Part shown: piece after piece, positions 32,758 to 43,800 of the stretch
Numbering within the stretch: position 1 is the stretch's first letter
How the letters are laid out: each line of letters opens with the position of its first letter
Source: Lampris incognitus
Lineage: Eukaryota > Chordata > Actinopteri > Lampriformes > Lampridae
Direction of reading: 5' to 3'
Assembly: GCF_029633865.1 (NCBI RefSeq)
Contig: NC_079221.1
Location: 1,997,715 to 2,061,714 of the forward strand
DNA: 64,000 bases
The notes under the pieces: model-generated
Seen by the model: only the letters and a program-made list of their open reading frames with translations
What the model was told of the DNA's origin: nothing
Databases searched by the model: none
Made by a program: the position numbers and the translations under genes

Positions 32758-33109
32758 CATGCCGTGTTCCGGTCCTGTTATGCTGCGTGAGACACGTCAG
32801 TCAGCCGGGCCCTTCTTGTGACTAAATGGTTTTACTCAGAGTTTGTTTCCTGTTATGTTTTGATCTGGATTGAAAGTGATTTTCCCCAAAATGTAGTTGG
32901 TGGCGATGTGACATAGCTACTGATTCCTCCGGACCCACTCTGGGAGGGTTTCCCCCATGGTATCATGACGGTGTCGTGGTATGAGCCAATCAGGGTTGAA
33001 GGAAAGATGGCAAACGCAGCTGGAGGAAGGGAGGACAGGACGATGGGTTTACACAGTTCAAAGGAAAGTGGGAGGAATGAGGTGTGCAGGAAGGACAGGA
33101 CAGATGGGT
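32758..33109. other. No gene recognised
   Basis: Spacer between the minisatellite and the L2-type LINE. No feature was supported. Confidence 0.4.
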
Positions 33110-34067
33110 GGATGGCGACACACCACCTGAAGCTCAGTCTGGACAAGACAGAGCTGATGTTCCTCCCGGGGAAAGGTTGCCCGCACCGAGACCTGGCCAT
33201 CACCATGACAACACCGTGGTGTCACCAACTCGGACTGTGAGGAATCTGGGTGTGATCCTGGGCGACCAACTGTCGTTTGCTGCAAACGTTGCATCGGTTG
33301 CTCGCTCCTGCAGATTTCTCCTCTATAACATCAGGAGGATTCACCCATTCCTCACCGACAAGACGGCACAGGTGCTCATCCAGGCTCTGGTCATCTCCCG
33401 GCTGGACTACGGCAACTCCCTCATTGCTGGCGCCCCGGCGTCGGCCATCAGACCTCTGGAGCTTGTTCAGAAAGCTGCAGCTCGTCTGGTGTTCAACCGC
33501 CCTAAGTTCTCCCACACAGCTCCCCTTGTCATGTCCCTACACTGGCTCCCAGTAGCTGCTCACATCCAGTTTAAGACTCTGGTGCTGGCCTACAGGGCAG
33601 GGAAAGGAACAGCTCCTTCCTATCTCCAGGCCATGGTCAAGCCCTACACCCCCGCCCCACCACTTCGCTCTGCTGCCTCGGGACGCCTGGTTGCCCCGTC
33701 GCTCAGAGGCCCCTGCTGCCGATCGACCCGGTCCTGGTTCTGTTCTGTCCTGCCCCACAGTGGTGGAATGAACTCCCCACTGATGTCAGGACAGCGGAGT
33801 CGCTGCCCATCTTTTGGCGCAGGTTGAAAACTCACCTCTTCAAGAACTACTACCCTGTTACTTGTTCTTACCACTTATTGTATTCACTCATTTAAAAACA
33901 AATAAAAATCTCTTTCTTGCTCTTTTACTTTAGCACTGGATTTGCTCTTAGATGCTTGTTTAGATGCACTTATGACCTCTGATGACTAGTAGTTCTCCTG
34001 ACCTCCTACGTTAAATGATGCACTTATTGTAAGTCGCTTTGGATAAAAGCGTCGGCTAAATGACTGT
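33110..34067 (+). mobile_element. L2-type LINE, 3' end
   Basis: Starts in the reverse transcriptase C-terminal region: LSLDKTELMFLPGKGCPHRD, then in another frame NLGVILGDQLSFAANVASVA, RSCRFLLYNIRRIHPFLTDK, LVISRLDYGNSLIAGAPASA and LHWLPVAAHIQFKTLVLAY. Frame shifts lie near 33235 and near 33745, where the family WWNELP block is out of frame. It ends with the tail AAGTCGCTTTGGATAAAAGC plus GTCGGCTAAATGACTGTGACG, which fish L2 elements and their SINE partners share. It is 5'-truncated. Confidence 0.8.
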
Positions 34068-34089
34068 GACGTCATGTAATGAGACAATT

Positions 34090-34340
34090 CCAAGGCTCCG
34101 ATTCGGACACACTGGACTAAACAGCTCACTTTTCAAATTAGGCAAACACGACCCGGGCAGTTGTGACTACTGTGGGCAAGAAGCAACAACAGAGCATGTT
34201 ATAGTATTGTCAGAAATATGATGCAGAAAGAAGGCGTCGACTCAAAATCTCAGGAAAATAAAAGTACAGTTTGATTTAGTAGATATTCTACAGAAGAATT
34301 CAGCTGAGTGTTGTAAAGCTTGTTTCAGTTTCTTAGAGTA
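34090..34340 (+). mobile_element. Possible RNase H-type LINE fragment
   Basis: A short plus-strand reading, LNSSLFKLGKHDPGSCDYCG then QEATTEHVI, resembles the CX2CX..H zinc-knuckle block at the end of RNase H-bearing LINEs. It is very short and degenerate. Confidence 0.35.
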
Positions 34341-34737
34341 ACTCATTTAATTAAGAAGATTTGAGGGGATTTGGGGGGGGGGGTAGCGTAAATAAACGTT
34401 CTGATCCACACTCCATACCAGCTGGTGGCGGTAATGCGCCAATTTGTTGTTTGTCAACCGCCAAAAAACACCAAGAAGAAGACAAAGAACCGCCAGTCAG
34501 TGACGTGCACGGAAACGCGTTGTGGAAAGCTGAGCCTTTAGGCTTCCGTAGAGGTTTCCAGGGATCGTGGCTAGTTTCGTCAGGTGCGTGTAGTGCTACA
34601 TTTGTGGTAAGTAGCTTCCTTTTTAAGAACGCCCACCTTAATTACGATCTGACACGTTGAAGTAATGAACTAAAAGGGCTGCCAAATCAAATGAAGCGTA
34701 ATCGCTGCGCTGATTCCCGTCAGGGTTTTGGCTAAAG
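34341..34737. other. No gene recognised; short dispersed-repeat end
   Basis: Contains CCAGCTGGTGGCGGTAATGC ... CACCAAGAAGAAGACAAAG, a motif set I recall as recurrent in fish genomes. A G-run lies at 34372-34384. No coding gene was found. Confidence 0.3.
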
Positions 34738-36066
34738 CTCCGGTAGCGGTGCTCTCTCACCTCAGGAGCTTCATGTAGACCGACGGCTTGCTCTCAGCTT
34801 CATCTCATATCGTCAGTGGTGCTCTCTCACCTCAGGAGCTTCATGTAGACTGACGGCTTGCTCTCAGCTTCATCTCATATCGTCAGTGGTGCTCTCTCAC
34901 CTCAGGAGCTTCATGTAGACTGACGGCTTGCTCTCAGCTTCATCTCATATCGTCAGTGGTGCTCTCTCACCTCAGGAGCTTCATGTAGACTGACAGCTTG
35001 CTCTCAGCTTCATCTCATATCGTCAGTGGTGCTCTCTCACCTCAGGAGCTTCATGTAGACTGACGGCTTGCTCTCAGCTTCATCTCATATCGTCAGTGGT
35101 GCTCTCTCACCTCAGGAGCTTCATGTAGACTGACAGCTTGCTCTCAGCTTCATCTCATATCGTCAGTGGTGCTCTCTCACCTCAGGAGCTTCATGTAGAC
35201 TGCCGGCTTGCTCTCAGCTTCATCTCATATCGTCAGTGGTGCTCTCTCACCTCAGGAGCTTCATGTAGACTGACAGCTTGCTCTCAGCTTCATCTCATAT
35301 CGTCAGTGGTGCTCTCTCACCTCAGGAGCTTCATGTAGACTGACGGCTTGCTCTCAGCTTCATCTCATATCGTCAGTGGTGCTCTCTCACCTCAGGAGCT
35401 TCATGTAGACTGACGGCTTGCTCTCAGCTTCATCTCATATCGTCAGTGGTGCTCTCTCACCTCAGGAGCTTCATGTAGACTGCCGGCTTGCTCTCAGCTT
35501 CATCTCATATCGTCAGTGGTGCTCTCTCACCTCAGGAGCTTCATGTAGACTGACAGCTTGCTCTCAGCTTCATCTCATATCATCAGTGGTGCTCTCTCAC
35601 CTCAGGAGCTTCATGTAGACTGACAGCTTGCTCTCAGCTTCATCTCATATCGTCAGTGGTGCTCTCTCACCTCAGGAGCTTCATGTAGACCGACGGCTTG
35701 CTCTCAGCTTCATCTCATATCGTCAGTGGTGCTCTCTCACCTCAGGAGCTTCATGTAGACTGCCGGCTTGCTCTCAGCTTCATCTCATATCGTCAGTGGT
35801 GCTCTCTCACCTCAGGAGCTTCATGTAGACTGACAGCTTGCTCTCAGCTTCATCTCATATCATCAGTGGTGCTCTCTCACCTCAGGAGCTTCATGTAGAC
35901 TGACAGCTTGCTCTCAGCTTCATCTCATATCGTCAGTGGTGCTCTCTCACCTCAGGAGCTTCATGTAGACCGACGGCTTGCTCTCAGCTTCATCTCATAT
36001 CGTCAGTGGTGCTCTCTCACCTCAGGAGCTTCATGTAGACTGACAGCTTGCTCTCAGGTTCGTCTC
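34738..36066. repeat. 70-bp VNTR, about 19 copies
   Basis: A very regular array of a 70-bp unit starting GGTGCTCTCTCACCTCAGGA and ending CATATCGTCA. Differences are mostly single sites (ACGG/ACAG/CCGG, CGTC/CATC, TGAC/CGAC). Some multi-unit patterns recur in order (35138 onward resembles 35418 onward), suggesting duplication of blocks of units. The 66-codon frames are artefacts. Confidence 0.95.
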
Positions 36067-36499
36067 ATACGTCGAGAGAAACGCAGCCGATGTTTCAGCC
36101 TTGTTCCGTTCAGCCTTGTCAGTGGTTGTGAAGGAATCACGGCTTTGTTGGATGTCAGTCTGTAGTCGGTCTATGTACGGGAGTGTGGTAATGGGGACCG
36201 CCACAAGTGCTGTTCACCTAACCTCAACTTGGAATAACTAATTAAACAACTCCGACCAGTTGTGCTATGACTGTTTCTCCCTCTGCCCATCCCAGCCATT
36301 GGACTGCAGCCAGCTTATGTTTTGCATATTGTATAATGCTCATTATATATATTCCAATGGGCTTTTGTAACAGTGGTCACTTTCAACATCAACGTCAAAC
36401 CACCTATTAACTTTAACATCTATGAGTTTTACTGGCTGTTTAAAAAGCCCAAAGCCAGACATCAATTCAATAACCCCAACTTTTGACTGTTCCTTACAT
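36067..36499. other. No gene recognised
   Basis: AT-rich unique sequence after the 70-bp VNTR. Confidence 0.4.
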
Positions 36500-37690
36500 T
36501 TTATTTTTCAATGGGATGGCTTTCAGTTCAGAAGAATATGACATCACCTCGTGTTACTCAGGGCCTCAACTTTCCCAGCTTTGTCAAAAGGGGTCATAAG
36601 ATCCCTCAGGACAGTGGTGAGTCTTACTGCCTTAATTATGATTTTCAATTCAAAATATATCAAGTCACCTTGTGTTATTCAGGTCCTCTGAAGACTTTTA
36701 TTAGTTTGTATAAAAAACCAAAATGCCCTCGAGTGCTTCCTTATTATGTTAAAGAAACGAGTTATTTTACAGCTTTGATGATATTCATCATTATTCAGAT
36801 TCCGAGTGGTCTGAAGGGCCTCTTTAGAAATGAGAAAGGTAAGCTGAAATTAGATGCATAGAGTTGTCATAATTAAGGAATTATTACCCTGAGGTCTGGG
36901 TCAAGCCCTTTTTGAAAAACTAAGCTGTGAAAGTTGTAAGAAGACATGAACAATATGAGAGGTGATTTGATTATCTTTTGAGTCGCGAAGGCTAACGACA
37001 ATAAAACTGGAAGTTCTTATAAGACTGACCTCTGTCCTGAGGGGATCCTATGACACTTGTTAAGGGCTTTTTCACAAACTAACAGCTATGAGGGGATTGG
37101 ACACCATCTATTGAAGTGGAAAATGCATTGAAAATATAAACAGGAAATCATAATTAACGCAATAAGACTGACCTCTGTCTGGAGGGATCATATGACACTT
37201 AATAAGGTTTTTTTTTAACAAACTAAAAGGTGTGAGAGGACCTGAATAACATATGAGAGGCGATTTTAAGTCTATGTTTGTGCAATGAAAAAGCTACTGA
37301 CAATATAAATTGGAATTTCCCTCAATTAAGGCATAAGACTTACCTCTGTCCTGAGGGCTCTGATGCCACTTAAGGGCTTTTTTTTTTGGACAAAGTAAAA
37401 GCTGGGAAAGTTGTAACAGGACCTGAGTAACATACATAAGAGGTGATTTGATATGAATACTTTTTGGATTGAAAAAGCTATTGAAAATACAAACAGGAAA
37501 TCACAATTAAGGCAATAAGACTGTCTGTCCTGAGGAATCAAAGGACACCTAATAAGGACTTTTTTGGCAAACTAACAGCTGTGAAAGTTGTGAGAGGACC
37601 TGAAAAACATGAGAGGCAATTTGATATCTTTTGACTTGATAAGGCCATTGAAAAAAAATGCAAGGAATAGTCATAATTAGGGATTATTGA
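36500..37690. repeat. Old diverged repeat, units in both orientations
   Basis: Five diverged units of roughly 140-180 bp start near 36888, 37026, 37168, 37340 and 37518. They share CTCTGTCCTGAGGG, ACACTT.ATAAGG, AACTAACAGCTGTGA and GAGAGGCGATTTGAT blocks. Between 36530 and 36690 the same blocks run in reverse complement (AATTATGATTTTCAAT, CACCTCGTGTTACTCAGG, CCCTCAGGACAGTGGTGAG). The family is unknown. Confidence 0.55.
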
Positions 37691-38079
37691 ACTGATTTCT
37701 GGAAACTCATAAAGTAAATGTGAAGTGGTTAAGAGGTGGTGAAGTTTATGTTGAAAAGTCACAGCTGTTACAAAGGCCAATTGTAATATATAGATGTAGG
37801 ACATTTTTTTTAATACATTGCAGTACAAGCTTGTTTTGTGCGTCGCACACACATCAGCTGCTAATGTGGTTCAACAAAGAAGACACACAGTTTATGTTGC
37901 CCCGCATCACGCCCCTAATTTCGGTGGACAGCAGCCAATCAGAGGAGAAGACATTTGAACTATTACAACCAATGGGGTAGGTAGTTATGATGCACAGCAA
38001 CCAATGGTGGGATAGAAAACATTACAACCAATGGGGTAAGGGGCTGGGGCTGGGGCTTGTAACCTGTGCTTTTCTGCCA
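37691..38079. other. No gene recognised
   Basis: AT-rich sequence with two short direct repeats (ACAACCAATGGGGTA near 37966 and 38025). Confidence 0.35.
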
Positions 38080-38811
38080 TCACAGGTCACATCTTTTACC
38101 CCTAACTGAATATGCATTGGTCTTTGTAAGGATTTTCCATGAGACAGAATAACTGATGTTCTTGTCTACCAATGACCAAATATGGCGGCTTAAGGCCGCT
38201 GCATGTCTTGCATGTTCATGTCTGAAGCTACTCATATGGGCGTTAAACCTCATTTTAAAAGGGCCCTCTGTTAGTCCCACGTAAGCGTCCATATTGCAGT
38301 TGTCTTCTCTTGTCACCGATGCCTGGTAGATGACTCCCTCTGTCTGGCATTTTCCTTTGAAGGGGACACGATGCCTTAACACGGCAGTTGCAGTTGGAGG
38401 TGCTTGGTTGTGGTGAGGGGGTGTGTGTCTTGGCCATGGTGCTTGTGTTGTGGGATGAAATAACCAGCTGATCATCTGGCCTGCAGCTGTAGCTCAGTTT
38501 GACTGTGTTCCTGTTGAATATTTTCCTCAATTGGTGGTCTGGGGTAAAGCACTCATCCAAAAGCTTGAAAAATAGTTTTCCAATATTAGAGGCCACACGG
38601 TGTCACTGTAGGGAGGATTATACCAGGTGATGCTCCGCCTTCTGCTGCGCTTTTTTTGTTGTTGTTGCTGGCTGTCGCTAACTGGTGGTGGATTGTACTT
38701 AAGTCTGAAATCATATCCACATGTTTGTAAAGCTTCCTGGTACGGGGGGGCTGCTTCATTGAAGATGGCTTCACTGGATGATAAACATGGGAGTCTCTTA
38801 TTTATGCTCAC
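38080..38811 (-). mobile_element. Penelope-like element fragment with GIY-YIG endonuclease
   Basis: Minus-strand frames in order: PPYQEALQTCGYDFRLKYNP ... RRRSITWYNPPYSDTV, then LRKIFNRNTVKLSYSCRPD, then KCQTEGVIYQASVTREDNCN followed by MDAYVGLTEGPFKMRFNAHM and RHIWSLVDKNISYSVSWKIL. This is the C-terminal region (linker, CX-rich motif and GIY-YIG nuclease with Y-x-Y..GLTEG) of a Penelope subfamily different from the 17-21 kb copy. The frames are broken and the reverse transcriptase core is missing. Confidence 0.75.
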
Positions 38812-38824
38812 TGGGATATTTTTA

Positions 38825-38866
38825 TATGTATATATATATGTATGTATATGTGTATGTATATATGTA

Positions 38867-38928
<62 letters not shown>
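38825..38928. repeat. (TA)n / (TATG)n microsatellite
   Basis: TATATGTATG and TA repeats directly abut the left end of the foldback Tc1-like element. A matching TA run follows its right end at 40123-40132, as expected if the element inserted into a TA-rich target. Confidence 0.9.
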
Positions 38929-38929
<1 letters not shown>

Positions 38930-40121
38930 TACCGTTCAAAAGTTTGGGATCACCCAAACAATTTTGTGTTTTCCATGAAAAGTCACACTTATTCACCACC
39001 ATATGTTGTGAAATGAATAGAAAATAGAGTCAAGACATTGACAAGGTTAGAAATAATGATTTGTATTTGAAATAAGATTTTTTTTACATCAAACTTTGCT
39101 TTCGTCAAAGAATCCTCCATTTGCAGCAATTACAGCATTGCAGACCTTTGGCATTCTAGCTGTTAATTTGTTGAGGTAATCTGGAGAAATTGCACCCCAC
39201 GCTTCCAGAAGCAGCTCCCACAAGTTGGATTGGTTGGATGGGCACTTCTTTGAGCAGATTGAGTTTCTGGAGCATCACATTTGTGGGGTCAATTAAACGC
39301 TCAAAATGGCCAGAAAAAGAGAACTTTCATCTGAAACTCGACAGTCTATTCTTGTTCTTAGAAATGAAGGCTATTCCATGCGAGAAATTGCTAAGAAATT
39401 GAAGATTTCCTACACCGGTGTGTACTACTCCCTTCAGAGGACAGCACAAACAGGCTCTAACAGGTACTATTTAATGAAGATGCCAGTTGGGGACCTGTGA
39501 GGCGTCTGTTTCTCAAACTAGAGACTCTAATGTACTTATCTTCTTGCTCAGTTGTGCAACGCGGCCTCCCACTTCTTTTTCTACTCTGGTTAGAGCCTGT
39601 TTGTGCTGTCCTCTGAAGGGAGTAGTACACACCGGTGTAGGAAATCTTCAATTTCTTAGCAATTTCTCGCATGGAATAGCCTTCATTTCTAAGAACAAGA
39701 ATAGACTGTCGAGTTTCAGATGAAAGTTCTCTTTTTCTGGCCATTTTGAGCGTTTAATTGACCCCACAAATGTGATGCTCCAGAAACTCAATCTGCTCAA
39801 AGAAGTGCCCATCCAACCAATCCAACTTGTGGGAGCTGCTTCTGGAAGCGTGGGGTGCAATTTCTCCAGATTACCTCAACAAATTAACAGCTAGAATGCC
39901 AAAGGTCTGCAATGCTGTAATTGCTGCAAATGGAGGATTCTTTGACGAAAGCAAAGTTTGATGTAAAAAAAATCTTATTTCAAATACAAATCATTATTTC
40001 TAACCTTGTCAATGTCTTGACTCTATTTTCTATTCATTTCACAACATATGGTGGTGAATAAGTGTGACTTTTCATGGAAAACACAAAATTGTTTGGGTGA
40101 TCCCAAACTTTTGAACGGTAG
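38929..40121. mobile_element. Foldback element made of two Tc1-like 5' halves
   Basis: The outer ends are CTACCGTTCAAAAGTTTGGG and its complement, next to TA. About 530 bp of arm (38929 to about 39462, and about 39595 to 40121) are near-perfect inverted copies. Each arm encodes the same N-terminal transposase piece, MARKRELSSETRQSILVLRN plus EGYSMREIAKKLKISYTGVY (first helix-turn-helix). The minus copy runs further, through SRKRSGRPRCTTEQEDKYIR to about 39460. No DDE catalytic half is present, so the element cannot make its own transposase. Confidence 0.9.
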
Positions 40122-40834
40122 TGTATATATATAATGGCCATTATATAATATATAAAACATAGGCTAGTTGCAATCCAATGGCTGTGAAAGGTAGAGGGAC
40201 AATCCAAAGCCAGTCAGACTAGCTTGGTCTAGTCAGAAAGGCAGAACTGAGGAAGCCTCTTGGATGAGAGGTGAAACGTCTTCACGGATATATACCAAGT
40301 CCAGTTGCACTTGATTCAACTCCTTTGGAGAACCATGACCTGGATGAAGGAGAACATTCACAGACATAGAAGGACAATCATTAATCACAGAATTGGTCTG
40401 GGTTGTTTTGATAAAATAAAAAGCTATTCCAAGTTGAATATAAGTTAATAGCACGTATGACGGTCCCTACACCCCCTGTAGAGAAGCGCTACATAGACTG
40501 ATACTCAACGTAGTTCATTTGCGATTCCAAAGTAAAAGTCAAAGTAAACAGGTCTGTGAAACATAGGCTGCATTTTCCTCTACAGTGTAAAAGTAACCTG
40601 AAAATCGTTTCCATCTACACTAAGCTATTGAGGGTAGAAGGGGAAACTACCATGGAATATGACACTAATTTCAACGCGGTTTGTCATCGATGGTACGTGT
40701 TGGCTGATTGACACTACCAGCTAGTGTATTATTGATTTGATAAGTGAAATTCATCACAACCAAACAAGATTATAGTATGTTTCTCTGCTTATTTTGGTTT
40801 TTAGGTCGCACGTAAGCGAACCCACATCCCTGCA
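40122..40834. other. Sequence 5' of the ankzf1 start codon
   Basis: Contains a hammerhead-like motif at 40247-40277 with Penelope-type flank (GATTCAACTCCTTTGGAGAAC). From about 40450 the sequence is unique and should hold the ankzf1 promoter and any non-coding first exon. A TTTGGTTTTTAG acceptor at 40793-40804 directly precedes the first coding exon, so a 5' untranslated exon probably lies upstream. Confidence 0.45.
40247..40277 (+). ncRNA. Hammerhead-ribozyme-like motif, second Penelope subfamily
   Basis: Plus strand: CTGAGGA (40247-40253), A, stem II GCCTCT, loop TGGATG, AGAGGT, then GAAAC (40273-40277). Five Watson-Crick pairs plus one G-U close stem II. Downstream AAGTCCAGTTG offers a GTC cleavage triplet. 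The core differs from the 16-21 kb copies (CTGAGGA versus CTGAAGA) but has the same architecture. A Penelope-type endonuclease fragment lies 1.5 kb to the left, beyond a foldback Tc1 insertion. Confidence 0.6.
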
Positions 40835-43800
40835 ATGGTCTCAACTTGTACAGAGTACTGTTCTGTATTCGATTGCTGTCTCCAAGGCGAGACGGTATGC
40901 GGACTGAGAGAAGTAACTGCTGACCGGGAGCAGTCCGTTAACAATGAGCCGGCCTCAGATGGTACGTACTGCAGCGTAATGTCTACACCCCTTACTGTTG
41001 TGAGTTGTTTTTGTGATTCCTGGTTATGATTTTTATCCTTGCCCAATACACCATCCCAACAGGAGGATTAGAGTCGGGTGCAGAGGATGATGATGGGCAG
41101 AGAAACGGCAGTCTGGTTCGGGATGTGCCTGACAGGATGGTCTGCTCGGCCTGCCGATGCTGTTTCAACAGTCGTGAGGAACAGGTCATTGAAGTCGATA
41201 TAATACAATTCACATAGCCCTAAATTAGTTTAGTCCAAGAAGTCTGTAGTCACATCACATTATGTACAACACACCTACAGCGGTGAAACTGGTAACTATA
41301 ATCAATAAACTTTATCTACCAAGCACAGTTATAAAGTGCTTTACAGTAAAGACAGAACACATTTAAAACATGAGATTAAAATGACCTAAAAAACATTATA
41401 AAACACAAAGGGAGTAAAATGCAAATAAAATAATAAACATGAAATTTAAAACAAATAAAATCAGGTAAAATAAGCTGACAGCTCAGGTAAAATCAGGATA
41501 TGCTTCCCGATAAAAGTATGTTTTAAGACGAGACTTGAAGGAAGACACTGACTCGGACAGCCTTTATTGCTCAGGCAGGTCGCTGCAGAGCCTTGAGGCC
41601 CTGATGGCAAAGGCTCCGTCCCCTTTAGTTTTCCGCCTGAACTCAGGAAGAGACAGAAGACCTCTGCCCGACGATCTCAGACGATGCCAAGGTTCAACTA
41701 TATGTACATGGAGGGACATGAGTGTCCAGGATTTTATTCAACCCAACCAGCTGGTTTCTCTTGCTAGTCCTCTGTATGGCTGCAGATGTGTTAATCTGTG
41801 AAATCAGCAGGTGTTTACCGGGTTGGAAAGAGAATCTGCATATGCGGACTGGGGATGAAAAAGAATGAAAAATGGCCCTGGACTTTTTGACTCAGACCGG
41901 CCCCCCCCCAGCGATACACCACCATCCACACAAACCACTGGGAAAACTCCCGATGCCCAGATGGCCAGTCCGCCATCGTGTATGGCCCTCCATGGCACGT
42001 AGCTGAGTAGCACTGCCTCACACCCGCAACTTGGATGAGGGGAAAACGCAAAGTATTGCTGCACGATTTGGTGAAAAAGTCATATTGCAATTGTTGTGGA
42101 CAACATTGCGATTGCGATATAATAAACAAATGTACCATGCTGGTAAGTTTACAATGCTGAATATGGAGCTGCCAGGGAAGAGGAGAAGAGGAAGGCCAAA
42201 GAGGAGGTTTATGGATGTGGTGAGGGAGGACATGCAGGTGGCTGGTGTGACAGAGGAAGATGCAGAAGACAGGAAGAGATGGAAACGGGTGATCCTCTGT
42301 GGCGCCCCCTAACGGGAGCAGCTGAAACGATATTATGTCCTGTCTAAACCTCGAAAAGATCCGCTACTCAGTCTGTAACTCCAAGGCCAAGTTTCAAAAG
42401 GTGTGGGGACCGTTGCTGGAATACTTGAAGAATCTCCAGCCAAAGAGTTGTTGCCCTATTCTCTTTTGCTTTTTGTTTTTGTTGGTTTATGTCAGTAATA
42501 CAACCTGTGAAGGTCTACCAGTTTCTAACCCCCGTCTTCTATTTACTGATTTGCCTAGTTTTCTCTCTTTTCTCAATCCTAAACCCGACTTCCAGCGCTT
42601 TCCTGTTTCCCTCCAGGGACCAAGTATACCCTCTTACATAGCACATCCCGGCTTGTAGATGGGGCTACTGGGGTGGGGTGATAAGATTATGTCATGTTCC
42701 TATGTCATTTTTATATCGTGTAACTCTGACATATATCATGCGCTTGTTTTAAAGTCTTTGTAAGTATTGCTTGTTGTTTAAAATCCAATAAAAATATCTT
42801 TGAATAATTGTGCAATTTAGGATTTTTTGTTTTTCAATTTAGGAGCTATTAAGATGTGCAAAGATAGAATAATAGAACTCAATTTATTTGTTTTAAAGCC
42901 CCTTGAGGCAAATTTGTGATATTGGGCTGTACAAATAAAATGGACTGGACTGGAGTAGTAGTAGATATAATAAACAAATTTATACATATACAAATAATAC
43001 AAATTCGTCGTGTTGCAACTTTCATTTTGCATGTTTTACACAACACCTCTTCCTGCTCAGTGTCGCTGAGCTAGAATCCGAAGTATCGCCACGTAACAGA
43101 GGTCGCGTGTTTTGTTGTTTTTTTTCCCCACTTTTCCCCAGCATTAACCTGCTCATTGTGCTGAGTCACAGCCTTCTGCGGTTATATAATTGATATATTT
43201 ATATATAATTGTGCAGGCTGGCAGCACGATTGCGGTCAGATTAATCATGCAGCACTAACGCAAAGCTCCTCAGGAAAAAAAAAAGAGGCAGACCTCAAGA
43301 TGAGCACCAGAGGTGAGCCAGGGATTAAAGTTCTCCGTCGCTACAACGGATGTCCATCAGTTGGATTCCAGAGAGGCCGTGCATGAGCTGATGCAGGGTT
43401 TTCCTGAGAACGAGGGCCCAGGGCCTAAACATCTGTGTGCAGCGCCTAAACCGGATGAATGTAAAAAACCTATGCGGGGCGATCTCTACCTCTCTGCAGA
43501 CAGGATACCGTATTGGCCCTAACATAAGACCGTTTTTTTCTGAAACTTAGGCTAAGAAAATGGGGGTTGTCTTACATTTCATGACTAGATGTGTTCATTC
43601 ATTACAACAGATGTTCTGGATCGTTGCTCATTGAATTGACCCACCCTTGTAGTCCAGTTTAACCTGCAGCAGCTTCTGGAGGCTGCTGTAACGTGTTTTG
43701 CTGCCAGAGAAGAAATGAAGTCATGAGTGAGAGCAAGTCCTTACCATGTCCCGACGTCTGTACTGCAGAAACCAACCAGTGAGAACATCTGTCAGCGATG

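Noticed and set aside
33084-33827. 247-codon ORF as a host gene
   Set aside because: The sequence is the C-terminal region of an L2-type LINE reverse transcriptase, followed by the LINE/SINE tail.
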